DNA of 64,000 bases from Pyrenula massariospora (taxonomy: Eukaryota; Ascomycota; Eurotiomycetes; Pyrenulales; Pyrenulaceae): NCBI GenBank assembly GCA_021030905.1, contig JAGFMI010000004.1, positions 1,612,001 to 1,676,000 on the forward strand, in the 5' to 3' direction. Below the pieces are notes generated by a model. It was not told the origin of the DNA, made no database searches, and was given only the letters and a program-made list of their open reading frames with translations. Positions 52,690 through 64,000 of the stretch are shown here, in pieces (the stretch's first letter is position 1; every line of letters starts with the position of its first letter). Position numbers and translations under genes: made by a program.

Positions 52690-53538
52690 AACGATAACAG
52701 TGGATTAGTAGGATTGAAGAGTAGGAGATCCAGCATTGAAGGGATGGTGTGCCGATCAGGAAGGCTAGAAAGTTCTACATAAAAAGTGTCTGAACCATTC
52801 TGGCTTGCCCAAGCTTGCGTTTCTGATCCTGTTGGTGCGTTTTGTTATCTAGACCCGATAGGTCGAGCTATCAACAAACTGAAACAGTTTCCGCTAAACG
52901 CACACTTAAATGCACTAAGATTCAAAACGTCTGAACTACATAAATTGATAGGTACTATATGTCAAAACTTGTTTAATTTTGGAATTGGCCAAATTTAGAT
53001 TGTTTGGTGTGCGTTCTGTGGGACTGTGCGCGGAGCGGGAAAGTACATTGTTAGCGACCACGCTGGATATGTGCAGAAGTAGCAAACCCCTCGGCACGAC
53101 ATCGATAGCCGTGGTACTTTAAGAAAGGTCTACCTTACTCTGGGCACTTTACGTCGGTTCCATTGAGCTTGGACCAGCTATCGCCCTACCCCTCGTACGC
53201 AGCCCTTAAGGGTCCCTTCAGGAGGTGGGGCAATGCCAATCGGCTGCCCAAGCTTGTGCCCCGCCTGTCAACTTCCCCACTCACGATACTTTCGGAGAAC
53301 GGGAGCGCCTCTTACCGCCCGGATGATGATTTGCTTCGAGGTTCTGGCGTTGATCGGCATGGGCCCTGAATTCCAGGTGGAGCGTGGCATTCGCTCCGCT
53401 CGTCGGGCTCAACAAAAAAGATGGAGGGTCTCTCGGACTCTCTATTCGATTCATCCACTGATCCCTCCTAGGTCCCTACATTGTTGTCTTGTACATCGCT
53501 TGTATTTCACCCAGCTGTTTCTATAACGACCTTTACCC
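52690..53538. other. intergenic, promoter of the FGGY kinase
   Basis: About 850 bp; AT-rich from 52850 to 53000. No gene or repeat recognised. Confidence 0.5.
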
Positions 53539-55488
53539 ATGGCTACAACTCAATTTCGACAGCAGATAGGAAGCCACCATTCGTCACGTCAAGCTTCGAC
53601 AGACCCTCACCATGAAATCCATGTACAAACGGATCACTACATTGGCATAGATGTGGGCACTGGTAGCGCTCGAGCTTGCATAATTAGTGACAAGGGTGAT
53701 ATTGTTGGACTAGCCTCTGAGAATATTGGTCTGTGGCAGCCAGAACAAGGCTACTATGTTAGTTCCCCAGACTTTGCGCATGGGCTCGATTCACTAAATT
53801 TGATAGGAACAATCAACAAACGACATCTGGCATTGTATCTGCACATCAGTCCAACGAGCCTTGACCCAGCACAATATCGATTCTTCCTCGATAAGGGGGA
53901 TTGGATTTGACGCAACATGTTCCCTTGCAGTGTTCACACACGATACAGATGAGCCTATGTCAGTCACTGGCCCGGATTTTGACAAGAGCGGCAATGATCA
54001 CAATGTTGTGCTATGGCTAGATCACAGACCAGTAGAAGAAACAAAAAAGATCAATGCGACAAAACACAACCTTCTCCGGTACGTTGGTGGCACAATGTCG
54101 ATTGAGATGGAAATTCCAAAGGTACTTTGGCTCAAGAACCATATGCCGAAAGAGGTGTTTGATCGATGCAAATTCTATGACCTGGCAGATGCGCTAACCC
54201 ATATGGCCACCGGCAATGAGAAACGTTCTTTTTGTAGCGTCGTGTGCAAGCAAGGCTACGTTCCAGTCGGCGTTGATGGTAGTGTGAAAGGATGGCAAGA
54301 GGATTTTTTGACGGAGATTGGTCTCCCAGACCTCTGCGAAGACGATTTCAAGCGTATGGGTGGTGTCAACGGGGTGGTGAGCCCTTTGTTTGTCGTACCA
54401 CGCTGGCACAACTAATTAATTTGCAGAATGGCGACTACATCTCGGCCGGTGAGCTTGTGGGTACACTGAGCGAAAAGGCCGCACAACAACTTGGTCTTCC
54501 GGCTGGCATTGCAGTGGGCAGCGGTGTCATCGATGCCTACGCTGGCTGGATAGGCACCGTAGGTGCCAAGGTAGACCTGGGTTCTGATCAGATCAACACG
54601 GACACGGCTTCTAATGACCGTTCTCAAGCCTTTACTCGGCTCGCTGCGGTGGCTGGAACCTCGACTTGTCACCTTGTTATGTCCCCAGAACCCGTGTTCG
54701 TTCCTGGAGTCTGGGGTCCCTATCGCGACAGCATAATACCCAACTTCTGGCTAGCTGAAGGCGGCCAATCTGCCACCGGTGAACTCCTCAAACACGTCCT
54801 CGAAACACATCCTGCTTTCAACCAGGCCCATTCCATGGCCGAATCCTACAACACCAACATCTACGAATTTCTAAACGAGCACCTCCGTGACATGGCAAAA
54901 ACGGAGTCGGCACCATCTATATCATTCCTAGGACGGCATTTCTTCTTCTATGGCGACCTCTTCGGCAACCGGTCACCCATCGCCGACCCAACCATGTCCG
55001 GCTCCGTCATCGGCCTGAGCTCGGACAAATCTCTCGACGGCCTCGCCAGGTACTACTACGCCACCATGGAATTCATCGCCCTCCAGACCCGCCAGATCAT
55101 CGAGACGATGAACAAATCCGGCCATCACATCTCGTCGATCTTCATGTCCGGCTCCCAGTGCCAGAACGAGATCCTCATGCACCTCATGGCCACCGCGTGC
55201 GACATGACCGTCCTGATCCCGCGGTACGTGCACGCTGCCGTGTGCCATGGTGCAGCAATGCTCGGCGCGAAGGCGGCGAGCGCAGATAAGGACGGTAAGA
55301 CGGAAGAGCTGTGGAGTATTATGGATCGGATGAGTAAGCCGGGGAAGGCGGTCGAGCCGGATAAGGATGAGGTGCTGAAAGCGTTGTTAGATGTGAAGTA
55401 TAAGGTGTTCTTGGAGCAGTGCCACTCGCAGAGGCAGTACAGGAAGGAGGTGGATGAAGTGGTGGGGAAGTGGACGGCTAAGACATGA
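53539..55488 (+). CDS. FGGY-family pentulose kinase (ribulokinase type)
   Basis: Three exons (53539-53757, 53807-54376, 54427-55488) encode 616 residues; introns are 49 bp (GTTAGT...GATAG) and 50 bp (GTGAGC...TTGCAG). After a 30-residue polar lead the ATP-binding fold starts with HYIGIDVGTGSARACIISDKG, the FGGY phosphate-1 motif. SSIRGIGFDATCSLAVF and NVVLWLDHRPVEETKKIN hold the sugar-site acidic residues. The C-terminal half has AVGSGVIDAYAGWIGTV (with the catalytic-base-type Asp), AGTSTCHLVMS, ISSIFMSGSQCQNEILMHLMA and HGAAMLGAKAA (adenosine motif). This matches yeast YDR109C and human FGGY, which phosphorylate D-ribulose or related pentuloses. The 3' half is clearly GC-richer than the first. 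The start ATG at 53539 is followed by His/Gln-rich residues of unknown role. Confidence 0.9.
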
Positions 55489-56149
55489 AGGGCGGTCGGT
55501 TGGAGGTCAGGACTGGAGAAAAAGAGGTCGACAATGGAGGAGGGTATAGAAGCGCCGCGCAAGAGGAGGACTGTCAGGAGCAGCCAAGCTTTACACCTAC
55601 AGATATCGGTTGCTGGGCATTGCCGGACATCTTGAGCGCTGTGTGACCGGAAGGACCAGCAAATGCTCCCCGCCAAGGTTGTTCGTTGCCTTGAGCGAGG
55701 AACTCGGCGGGGCAAGGACAAGAACGTCATGTGTACGATGCGTGTATATTTCAAGGTTTGGAAGTTGTACTCATTGGCTGATATATTAGCAGAGTTTAGA
55801 TAGATCTTCTACGAGCTGGACATCCTGTTGTATGCACCATGCACCACCTGCTTTATTACCTAGAACAACGTTTTTAAATTCTGTCTGAAAAGGATCGTAC
55901 TTAGTATGTATCGACGAAGGCAAGGGCAAGACCCGCCCACCCTCTCTAACTACCGCTTTTATCTGCGAAGAAAGAGACCGGACCGAGAGGAAAAAAGCTC
56001 AGCTTAGAAATGCAAAAAACACCTTTATCGCCTCGCCATGCGGAGTCCCCTTGCCCGACCCATCCCACGACGTAATGTGATGAAACGAGAGAAATTCTTT
56101 TAATATCTAGGTATGAACCCCCCCCCTTCACCTTTCCATCAACCCTAGC
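55489..56149. other. convergent intergenic region with a C9-10 run
   Basis: 660 bp between two 3' ends. A run of about nine C lies near 56117-56126, just beyond the VNX1 stop. Long minus frames over the FGGY end are shadows. Confidence 0.5.
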
Positions 56150-59100
56150 TTACAGCTCGCCACCCCTCAACCCCCCAGCGGGAAACCCAGGTCTCCCCCC
56201 GAGCGCCAGCGTATCCCACCGATCCACGCCTCTGAGCATCTCCACCTCCGCGTTCCCATACCCGCTAAAGTAAAACCCCATCACCACCACAAGGTACGCG
56301 AGCACCAGGATACTGCCCTTGAAGTAATTGCTCTTCCCCTCTCCATACATGTAACTCAGCAGAAACACGCACAGAATGACCGTAACCATATCCCACTGCG
56401 GGAAGATGAGATTAAACGTATGCCGAACCAGCTCGTCCGGGTCGATCAGCCTGCCGCGCACGGCCGAGTACAGCACCAGGGCGGGGATCTGGAGCAGACA
56501 GACCTGCAGCGCATACGCGGAGCCGATCTCCATGGAGAGGGCGATGTTGCCGTTCATGGCGAAGGAGATGGCGTTGAGGAACTCGGTGGTGTTGGGCACG
56601 AGGGCGAAGAGCGTGATGCCGAGGAACTTCTCGTCCACGTCGACGCTTTCCAGCACCACGTCGACCGTGTACACGAGGACCTCGGCGATGAGGGCGTAGG
56701 CCACGGTGGCGGTGAGGAGGATGATAGAGGATTTGGTGCGGGACCAGTTGGGCGCGTCGTGGCCACCGCCTTCGGCGGCGTGGCTTTGGGCTTGGTCGGT
56801 TTCTTCGATGAAGGTGCCGGCACGGAGGGTCGCCGGTCGGCTAGTGGTAGTGGTGGGAGCATTTGGGTCACCGACTCTGGCGTGGGAAGTTTGGCGAGGC
56901 GTTCGCGTGGCGTCTCGCGCGGCGACAGTTGCGGCGGTCGCTGCCATCTCTGCGACTTGGCGGACGAGGGTGTGGTTCTCTTCCTCGGAGAGTCCGGGGA
57001 TCTTAGTCACACTTCTTGGGCTTGATGCACCATCAGCGGTGGACGATTTCGGTGGCACAACATGCGGGCTTTCGGAGGTTTGTTCCCAATTGCCTTCTGT
57101 TGCGAGAGGAGAAAGACCAGCTTGCTTGAGAGATTGTCCAAGGATACGCTTGTAAAGCTGGGACTCGCGGATAGCGGTACGATTGTTGATACTGCCATTA
57201 GGCTGCACGCTTTGATGTCGTGTATCGGAAGGGCTGATCTCTGTTGTAGTTGGCACTTTCTTCTCCTCTATCTCGGCGCTCCAGATGACGGCGGCATGTG
57301 TGCGCAGGGTGAACCAAAGACCGATGACGTAGGATAGGAATAGAAGTACAGCTGCGAACCAGCAATATGGGCGGACGGCTTCAATGAAAAATCGATCATT
57401 CACAGCCGGAACTTGTGAGAAGTAGCACCGGCGGCAGTCTTGATCCATGGGGCTTGGCTCCTCGACACAGGCATGGCATTTGAGTTCATGCTAGCAAAGT
57501 TAACGTAGGCTGTGAAAATTGAATCGGACACTTACGCTGCCGTATATTTGATAGAATAAAGTCGGCCCAAATGCAGCTATAACAGCAAATAAAAGCATTG
57601 TGGAGGTCACACCCGCTGACTTGACATTGAATCTTTGAGTCTTTCTCTTGATGGCTCCGAAGCACATTGACAAACCTGGGAGGAAGAGAATACCAGCAAA
57701 GATACTTCCAATGATACTCCCTTCCACGAGCTGTCCCTTGCCTTCATTCAGAGCAACACAATAAAGGTACACTTCAACCACGGTCGAAAAGAAAGCGTTC
57801 ACTGCAGCTCCCATACCCATGGAAGACTGCGCGGAGATGGAGGCCACAGCTTGGCCAATGAAATAGGCAAGGGGAATAATCGAGAACAATGCCAGCAAGA
57901 AGACCAACCCTGGGCTGGTGATGGCATTGCTGATACCAAGTATTTTGAAAATGACGAAATAGTCGAAGATGGTAAAGATTACAATCGCCAGCAAGTTGAT
58001 GAGTATGATGTTTGTCCCATCGACAGTGTACTTCCAATATTTCGCTCCGACCGCTCGGTAGGTGCAAAGGAGGATAGAAGAGGGAGACTCACTTCTCCGG
58101 TAACTTGCATCGGTGTGGAAACTTAGTGCAAGTGGGTGCCGCCTCAGATGCCGGAACAGAATCATCGTCACCCGGCCCATGGGGATCCAGAAGACCAGCA
58201 ACCAGCAGATTCCTGAAACAATCAATAGAAGCGGAGCCACTAAGAAATAGAAGAAAATGAAGAATATGACTCTTCCCAGTGTCCACTGGCCACGTCCAAA
58301 AAGTCTTCTCTTCGATCTTGAGATGGCAGTCTCGGTCCGATGACTACGGCCAGTTCTCCCAAGTAGGCTGTCGTGCTCGCTAGCAGAGTCGATGCTGTTT
58401 CTCCTTCGACCAACAATAGATCTCTCCGTAGGTCCAAAGAATAGCCGTCCATGCTCCAAATCTCCAGTCTGCCACCGTTCGTACTCGCTGATGCTTCTTC
58501 CTTCTCCTTCGTCTTCTTCTGCATAATTTTCATCTGCTTCCAGTCTCACAAACAAGCCAAATGGATAGAACAAATATCCCGCAAGGCCGGAGAAGACGCG
58601 GCCGTATTCTACCGCGCTTGGCTCTATTGCAAAGACGAAACATACTAGGGCACCCAGAAGCGCAGCGAGGGCCAACCACCATCCGAAAAACAAGGTCCAT
58701 AAAAAATTGAAGATCCATAGCCAATTACTGACTCTTGCGCTAGGTGAGGAATGAATATCCTGATCTGCCGATTTCTCCACGGAGCGTATTTTCTTGTAAA
58801 TCGCTGGCTTCCATATCCGGATGCCAAAGGGATGTGTCTGATTGATTGCGAGCTGTTTGTCTTTGAGCGTGAAGCTCTCCGCATCCGAAACGTCTTCATC
58901 GTCATCGTCTTGGTCTAACGGAACAGAACTTTCTTGTTCTTCTTGGCCTCGGCTTGACGCTGGACGTATTTCTTCGTCGTTTTCGTCTTGAGAATCCAGT
59001 CTTTGCAGATTAGATGGAGGTGCTGTCGGCCGTCGCCGCACGGTAGACGGCCGATTTATTGGCGCAAAGGACGAAGTTCTAGGGGTAGTCCCCACCCGAC

Positions 59101-59512
59101 CGGTGTTGTCCTCTTCATACTCCTTGGCATTGTCATCCACCGAGAATTCCTGCCCGCGATGCGGTAAATTCCTTTTCGTGGACATTCTCCGTACAGGCTG
59201 TGGTTTCTTCGGCTTCGAAGAGGTTTGTGGAGAACTATTTTGGGTTTGTGACTGCGTTGGCGGGATTGTTGGAGATGGTGGTACAGGCGATCTTTCACTT
59301 GAAGGTGGCTGGTGAGAAGGAGCGGTGTCGAAGGAATTGATAGATCCATAAGTTCCCCGAGACTCTGGTGGTCGAAGGTGACGTTGGCCATTTTCGCTGC
59401 CGGCTCCAGAATCTGTTCTTTCCGTATTCACTGAAGTGTTTCTGCCTGTGTCTGTTGGATTAGGATTTCCCTGGTCAGTTGACCCCCTTCCTGAGCCATC
59501 TTGAGACGCCAT
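56150..59512 (-). CDS. VNX1: VNX1-type vacuolar monovalent cation/H+ exchanger
   Basis: Exons 59512-57536 and 57490-56150 give 1105 residues; the 45-bp intron joins QIYGS to HELKCHACVEEP, a Cys-rich loop (CxxC ... CRRC). The first 240 residues are polar and Ser/Pro-rich, cytosolic. Membrane segments start at about 250. The two Na/Ca-exchanger-type repeats are visible as QSSMGMGAAVNAFFSTVVEVYLY (first alpha region, about 565-590) and FLGITLFALVPNTTEFLNAISFAMNGNIALSMEIGSAYALQ (second, about 945-985), separated by a long acidic/Ser-rich loop. This long-N-terminus subgroup of the CaCA superfamily includes yeast Vnx1, a Na+,K+/H+ exchanger of the vacuole (ER in some fungi); Ca2+ transport is the alternative. 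Exon 2's end is GC-rich. It shares a 560-bp divergent promoter with RPT6. Confidence 0.9.
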
Positions 59513-60072
59513 GTTCCTAGATATTGGGAACTCGTGCCACTGCGAGAGGCAGGAAAATTGGAAAGGCCAGGGTACGTGAAGCTCTGGTATTTATTGCACC
59601 AGGCCGCGGATCTTGGGGGCTATGTCGGGCGGAAGCTGCTACGCGCACAACAGGGTGTCATGACAGGCGCCATAGGAGCACGGATGTGAGAATCGGAGAC
59701 ATATGAATAGAGCATCGCAGGATAGACGGTATTTCGGAGAACTGAGGACTACTCCTCAGGAAGGTTTCTAAGCCTGCATTATCAGCTGCCCATACCAGAG
59801 GCTCGTTGTTGTTTTGATTGGCCCTCTCCACCGCATCATCTGCCAAGTCGTTGAAATGGCCCGTGCGCCCCGCTCGGGCTTTGCCTTCCCGTCGCCGAAC
59901 CGAAGTCGCCGGAGTCTGGTATGAACGGAAATGGACGTACAACTGCCAGTTGCCTGAACGAAGAGATCCCCAATAACCTCGCTCTTCCCATAATCTTACG
60001 AACCTTCCCTTCAGCACATCCAATTTCGCACCGCCTCGCCTTTTCCATTCACCTTTACCCCTTGCCGCCACT
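59513..60072. promoter_or_regulatory. shared divergent promoter, VNX1 / RPT6
   Basis: 560 bp between start codons facing away from each other. I looked for the yeast proteasome-associated control element (GGTGGCAAA) and did not find it. The last 60 bp before RPT6 is pyrimidine-rich. Frames here are short. Confidence 0.45.
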
Positions 60073-61353
60073 ATGGCGCTCGACAGCTTTTTCCATAATA
60101 AAATCGAGAGCCTCAAGCTCGAAATCATACAAGGTCAGGCAGTCCTGCGGAGGTTGGAAGCACAGAGAAACGACTACAACTCGAGAGTGCGCTTATTGCG
60201 AGAAGAGCTGGGTCTGTTGCAGCAGCCAGGCTCATACGTAGGAGAGGTCGTGAAGGTGATGGGCACGAAGAAAGTCCTCGTCAAAGTCCATCCCGAAGGC
60301 AAATATGGTAAGCAACAATATTTTCTCGCTTGAATCTGCTACATCGCTAAGCTGTTCTTTACAGTGGTCGACATTGCCGATAGCGTCGACATCTCTAAGC
60401 TCACTGTCGGCAAACGCGTCTCTCTCCTTTCTGATTCCTACAAGCTCGAAAAGATGCTTCCCTCCTCTGTCGACCCCCTGGTATCTCTCATGATGGTAGA
60501 AAAGGTACCAGACAGCACATATGATATGATAGGAGGACTAGACCAGCAAATAAAAGAGATCAAAGAAGTGATCGAGCTGGGCCTGAAACATCCCGAACTC
60601 TTCGAATCGTTAGGTATCGCACAACCAAAGGGTGTCCTCCTCTATGGTCCACCAGGGACAGGAAAGACTCTTTTGGCCCGAGCCGTCGCCCACCACACCG
60701 ACTGTAAATTTATAAGAGTCAGTGGATCGGAACTGGTCCAGAAATATATCGGAGAAGGCAGCCGGATGGTGCGCGAACTGTTTGTGATGGCCCGAGAGCA
60801 CGCGCCGAGTATAATTTTTATGGACGAAATCGATAGTATCGGCTCCAGCCGAGTGGAGGGTAGCAGTGGCGGAGACTCTGAGGTACAACGAACGATGCTT
60901 GAACTTCTCAACCAACTCGACGGTTTCGAGCCGACGAAGAACATTAAAGTTGTCATGGCCACCAACCGGTTAGACATTCTCGACCCCGCGCTTCTTCGTC
61001 CGGGGCGGATAGATCGGAAGATCGAGTTCCCACCACCTACGTATGTCGTTTCTTCCCGTTCCCATCTGACCACTATACTAACATATTCTTTCAGTGTTGA
61101 AGCTCGCGCCGATATCCTCCGCATCCACTCTCGCAGTATGAATCTGACCCGAGGTATCAACCTTACAAAGATCGCCGAAAAGATGAACGGCTGCTCTGGT
61201 GCTGAGCTCAAGGGGGTCTGCACCGAGGCGGGGATGTATGCACTAAGAGAACGGAGAGTACACGTTACACAGGAGGATTTTGACCTTGCTACGGCGAAGG
61301 TACTGAATAAACACGACGATAAGGAGGTCAGTCTAGGGAAGCTGTGGAAGTGA
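60073..61353 (+). CDS. RPT6: 26S proteasome regulatory particle ATPase RPT6
   Basis: Three exons (60073-60307, 60365-61040, 61095-61353) encode 389 residues, the family's usual length; introns are 57 and 54 bp, the second with an ATACTAAC branch site. An N-terminal coiled coil (about 8-50) pairs Rpt6 with Rpt3. A small OB fold follows (about 55-120, [17 protein letters not shown]). The AAA module has Walker A GPPGTGKT (about 172), Walker [12 protein letters not shown], sensor 1 [21 protein letters not shown] with the arginine fingers, and a C-terminal helical lid ([25 protein letters not shown]). It ends KLWK, close to the usual LFK. This ring subunit unfolds ubiquitylated substrates and opens the 20S gate. 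Confidence 0.98.
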
Positions 61354-61988
61354 AGAGGCGGAGGCTCGTTGGGATTCTATGGTAGCATTAGCGACAATTA
61401 TAGCATGAGTGATATTTATAAGGTGCACCTTGGAGTCGTCCATTTTGTGAGAGCTCATGTTTTATATAGTGAGTCCTTACCAATTGGATCGCCGCCAAGA
61501 CATTGCGCAAACCTTGTTAAATAGACTTTGCACCTGGCAACGACATACCAAGAGTCTACATAGATTTACCTTCTCATATACTGCATCGGCGCAGCAATAA
61601 CGTTGTGGAGAATTAGTCTATAGTTTTGATACCGTATGATGATACCTCTATTGGTAAAGAGTGGATTCCATTTCGTCCGAGACAAAGATATCTATGAAGG
61701 AGTGACCTAGTCCATCAAAACAAACGCCTAAGAAAGGATCCCCCTAGTCCCGAATGAATGGTAGGTTACGAAAAGACAACAAAACAGAGACATCTCCTCG
61801 GTAAAGACTGTTGCAGTGTAAGAGTGCGCAAAACCAAAGATTGTCACAAATGAGAATCAAGCGAGTGTGTGTTTCGGCAAGGTTTCATCCATCAAGCCCT
61901 CGTTTCCTCCTTGCAAACTTCTTCCAATTCCGTGTTGTTAGACCATGTATGTCATAGTTGAGGGAGCGTGAGACAGGATCCTTGGGGT
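61354..61988. other. convergent intergenic region
   Basis: 635 bp between two 3' ends, AT-rich and without convincing frames. Confidence 0.5.
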
Positions 61989-63513
61989 TCAGAATCTGGC
62001 CTGGAGTGGAAGCTCTTCGTCGTCCGATCCCACGGCATCGGCCGTGGGAGCGGTGCTCCATGTAGACCAGCTAGTGCTCCCTGAAGGGCCTGCAACTCCA
62101 TCGGACATGTATTGCGCCGGGGTGTAATTAAAGCCGGAGTCCATGTTGTGATTGTGAAAGAGCGTCTGATCGGTTTGGGTCTGAGGAGCATAGGGGGACA
62201 AATACGGGCTCATGGCGTTGTAGACCGTATTGCTGCTTGATTCGTCAACGCATGGAAGGCTTGCTGATGAAGTAGGGCTTTGCAAGAATTCAGGTCCATT
62301 GAGGAGCTCAGTATCGTTTTGGAGTGGAGTTGAAGCTCCAAGTTCGGGCAGAGCATCAGAATACCATGGTGTGGACGGTTTCGGCCATAGACGAAGGTCA
62401 GAATCGACCTTGGAAGCTGTTGTGGGCAAGACTTGCTGCAAAGTATTAGTTATTTGAGTAGACGTGATCGCAGAAACCGTGTTTCGCGATGCTTTCTCTT
62501 CACCGTTAGGTGCATCGTCCTTGCCCTCGGTGGTCTTTTGTCTTAGCCGATAATCACAACGGCATTTTTCCGGACCAATTTCGCCGTGTATTCTATCACT
62601 ATTCATATGGAAACAATGCACGGTTTGAAAACCATAAAGAGCTGCTGCATGCACAGTGGCACCTCTCCACGACGACCAAGAGCCATCACGTTCACGCTTC
62701 CGGCAAAGTCTACCGCTGTGCCAACCGCCGCGAATGCTGGAACATGAGCCAAAGGGTAGGCTTTCAAAGCAATCAAACCAGTTATGTATGAAAAAATCAA
62801 TCTCAAAATTGCCATCCCATAGTTGGCACCCCATGTCCTGTATGGGATCAAGATCCGGCCCCTCCCACTCGGTCCACGTGCCATTGCGTCTTTGGATCCT
62901 GGACACTTTTGCGGACTTGAATCCTTGCTTCTCGTCAGACACGCCATAAATTAGGACATCGATGATCAAAGGTCCTAGTGGCTCCTTAGGTGATGAGTTA
63001 TCAGTCGAAGGAACCTCGACGTTTTTGTTCTAAAGCATTCAGTATCATTATAGAATGGGTGAGATTTGCGAGCCGTACCCACACGCATTCCAGAGCATGC
63101 TTTTTGAGTTTGTCTTTGCGACTAAAGCCATGGACAATGTGCCTGTAACTGCTCCCTTGGGAATGAATTGTTTCGGTTAGAGCTCCTGGTCGGTGCTCCG
63201 GATCAAATCTGGTAAGATCGGGCTGTTCGGAATAATTACAGTCTGTGAAGGGACAATACCATTCATCGACTTGTGAGTGTCGAGCTTGAATATGTCTCTT
63301 TAATTCATACTTACGCCCACATGATGTATTACACCCGGCCCAGGGACAATGATGCCGAGACGGATAGAGTGCAGTTGACTTGGCCAATTGAATCAAGGTG
63401 GGTGAGTCTGTTCCGCCGCGTGCATACCTGGGCAAAAATCATGCATTAGTCGAAAAAAAAAACCCTCACTCGTCTGGCATTGGCTCGTTTATGCGGTGGC
63501 TTTCAGGCGACAT
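61989..63513 (-). CDS. C2H2 zinc-finger protein, probable transcription regulator
   Basis: Three exons (63513-63470, 63427-63079, 63029-61989) give 477 residues. The first exon is only 44 bases (MSPESHRINEPMPDE); its 42-bp intron has GTGAGG, a run of ten T, a GACTAATGC branch site and CCCAG. Exon 2 carries a classical finger, CPWAGCNTSCGRKYELKRHIQARH (C-x4-C-x12-H-x4-H), immediately followed by a second C-x4-C (CPFTDC). Its helix and last ligands come only after a 35-residue insert (FSRKDKLKKHALEC). The middle (about 145-270) is a folded-looking Trp- and Cys-rich region (GTWTEWEGPDLDP, GSWSSWRGATVHA) of unknown function, reminiscent of a duplicated strand-loop. The last 180 residues are Ser/Thr/Pro-rich, like an activation region. 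Target genes are unknown. Confidence 0.8.
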
Positions 63514-64000
63514 GATGGGGAGGGCAAAAAGGCAGCGGCCAGACTGGAAGCGGGATAGTGCAGTCAACGTGGCAGAGCAGCTGATCAAGGTAAAAGTGTA
63601 GAGATTGCGTGCAAAATGGGCGGATCTGGGCGGAATTTCGAGGGGGGAGGGTTGGTATTCTTATGCTTTCAAGAAAGAGGCTCTTGCGCCCCTTGTCCCA
63701 GGTCGACTGCGGCACCATCGCTAGCAGAGCATAGTGCAGCGATCGCGAATCCTCCTACGTAGGTACAATACCTACCGAAGCCCGATTCTTTGCTGCCAAA
63801 TCAACTACACGCCGCTTATTGCGTCAAGTGAGCAGTTGTTGCGTGAAAATCCACGGTGAAGAGGCTACTTTGGTGGCGGATACAATTGCATTACTCTTCG
63901 TTTCCGGACGTCAGCTTATCAGAGAATTTGAGACCAATGACGTGATAGTCCGAAGGCGGGGATGGGAAGCCTTTATTCCAGCAATGAGAAATGTCTTTGA
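63514..64000. other. upstream region of the C2H2 gene, to the window edge
   Basis: Holds the promoter of the zinc-finger gene; pyrimidine-rich on its sense strand near 63640-63660. No other gene start is visible before the edge. Confidence 0.45.

Noticed and set aside
52083-52736. Possible minus-strand two-exon gene over this stretch
   Set aside because: A minus model needed a weak long intron and gave an unfamiliar protein; the + strand reads a signal peptide and GPI tail in one frame, which is far more specific.
55125-55754. 209-codon minus frame
   Set aside because: Mostly antisense to the GC-rich end of the FGGY kinase.
1-64000. Search for tRNA, 5S rRNA, spliceosomal RNA, transposon ends and repeat arrays by eye
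   Set aside because: No B-box-like core, conserved snRNA block, terminal repeat pair or regular array was seen; small nucleolar RNAs cannot be excluded by eye.

Overview
The window looks like a euchromatic piece of a filamentous ascomycete (Pezizomycotina) nuclear genome. The evidence is compact genes on both strands about every 2.3 kb, short GT..AG introns (42-255 bp, mostly 45-60) with CTAAY-like branch sites, fungal-only families (DUF3405, Bmt6-type methyltransferase, PBP1 with a long Gln/Pro/His tail, ITR/DHA1/ACS transporters), and a -SKL acyl-CoA oxidase. I cannot place it below subphylum with confidence. No transposon, tRNA, rRNA or CRISPR-like array is recognisable.

Left third (1-25.4 kb): a partial EMC10-like gene, an uncharacterised TPR-like protein, PBP1/ataxin-2, BUD6, a cysteine-module GPI protein, a peroxisomal acyl-CoA oxidase divergent from an inositol-type sugar transporter, a large disordered protein with LPxFxFNPG motifs, and a BMT6-like rRNA methyltransferase.

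Middle (25.8-47.8 kb): RPL22 (four exons), a DHA1 drug/polyamine exporter, a DUF3405 type II membrane protein, a luciferase-domain protein, exocyst SEC6 divergent from mitochondrial ribosomal protein uL30m, an UbiB-family kinase-like protein (CQD1/ADCK2 type), a divergent pair made of a cytosolic-looking GH105 unsaturated-uronide hydrolase and an ACS-family permease, and a UFD1-type protein extended by zinc fingers and an AZUL-like module.

Right third (47.8-64 kb): a 2.7 kb gene-poor stretch, a secreted tyrosinase, a GPI-anchored secreted-protein gene interrupted by an in-frame TGA in its signal peptide, an FGGY ribulokinase-type gene, VNX1 divergent from proteasomal RPT6, and a C2H2 zinc-finger protein.

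Most genes are housekeeping and functionally unrelated neighbours. The two places that read like local functional units are GH105 + permease (uptake and hydrolysis of unsaturated pectin/glycan fragments) and the tyrosinase + GPI-protein accessory stretch. Exon coordinates below were derived by hand from reading frame, splice consensus and protein continuity.
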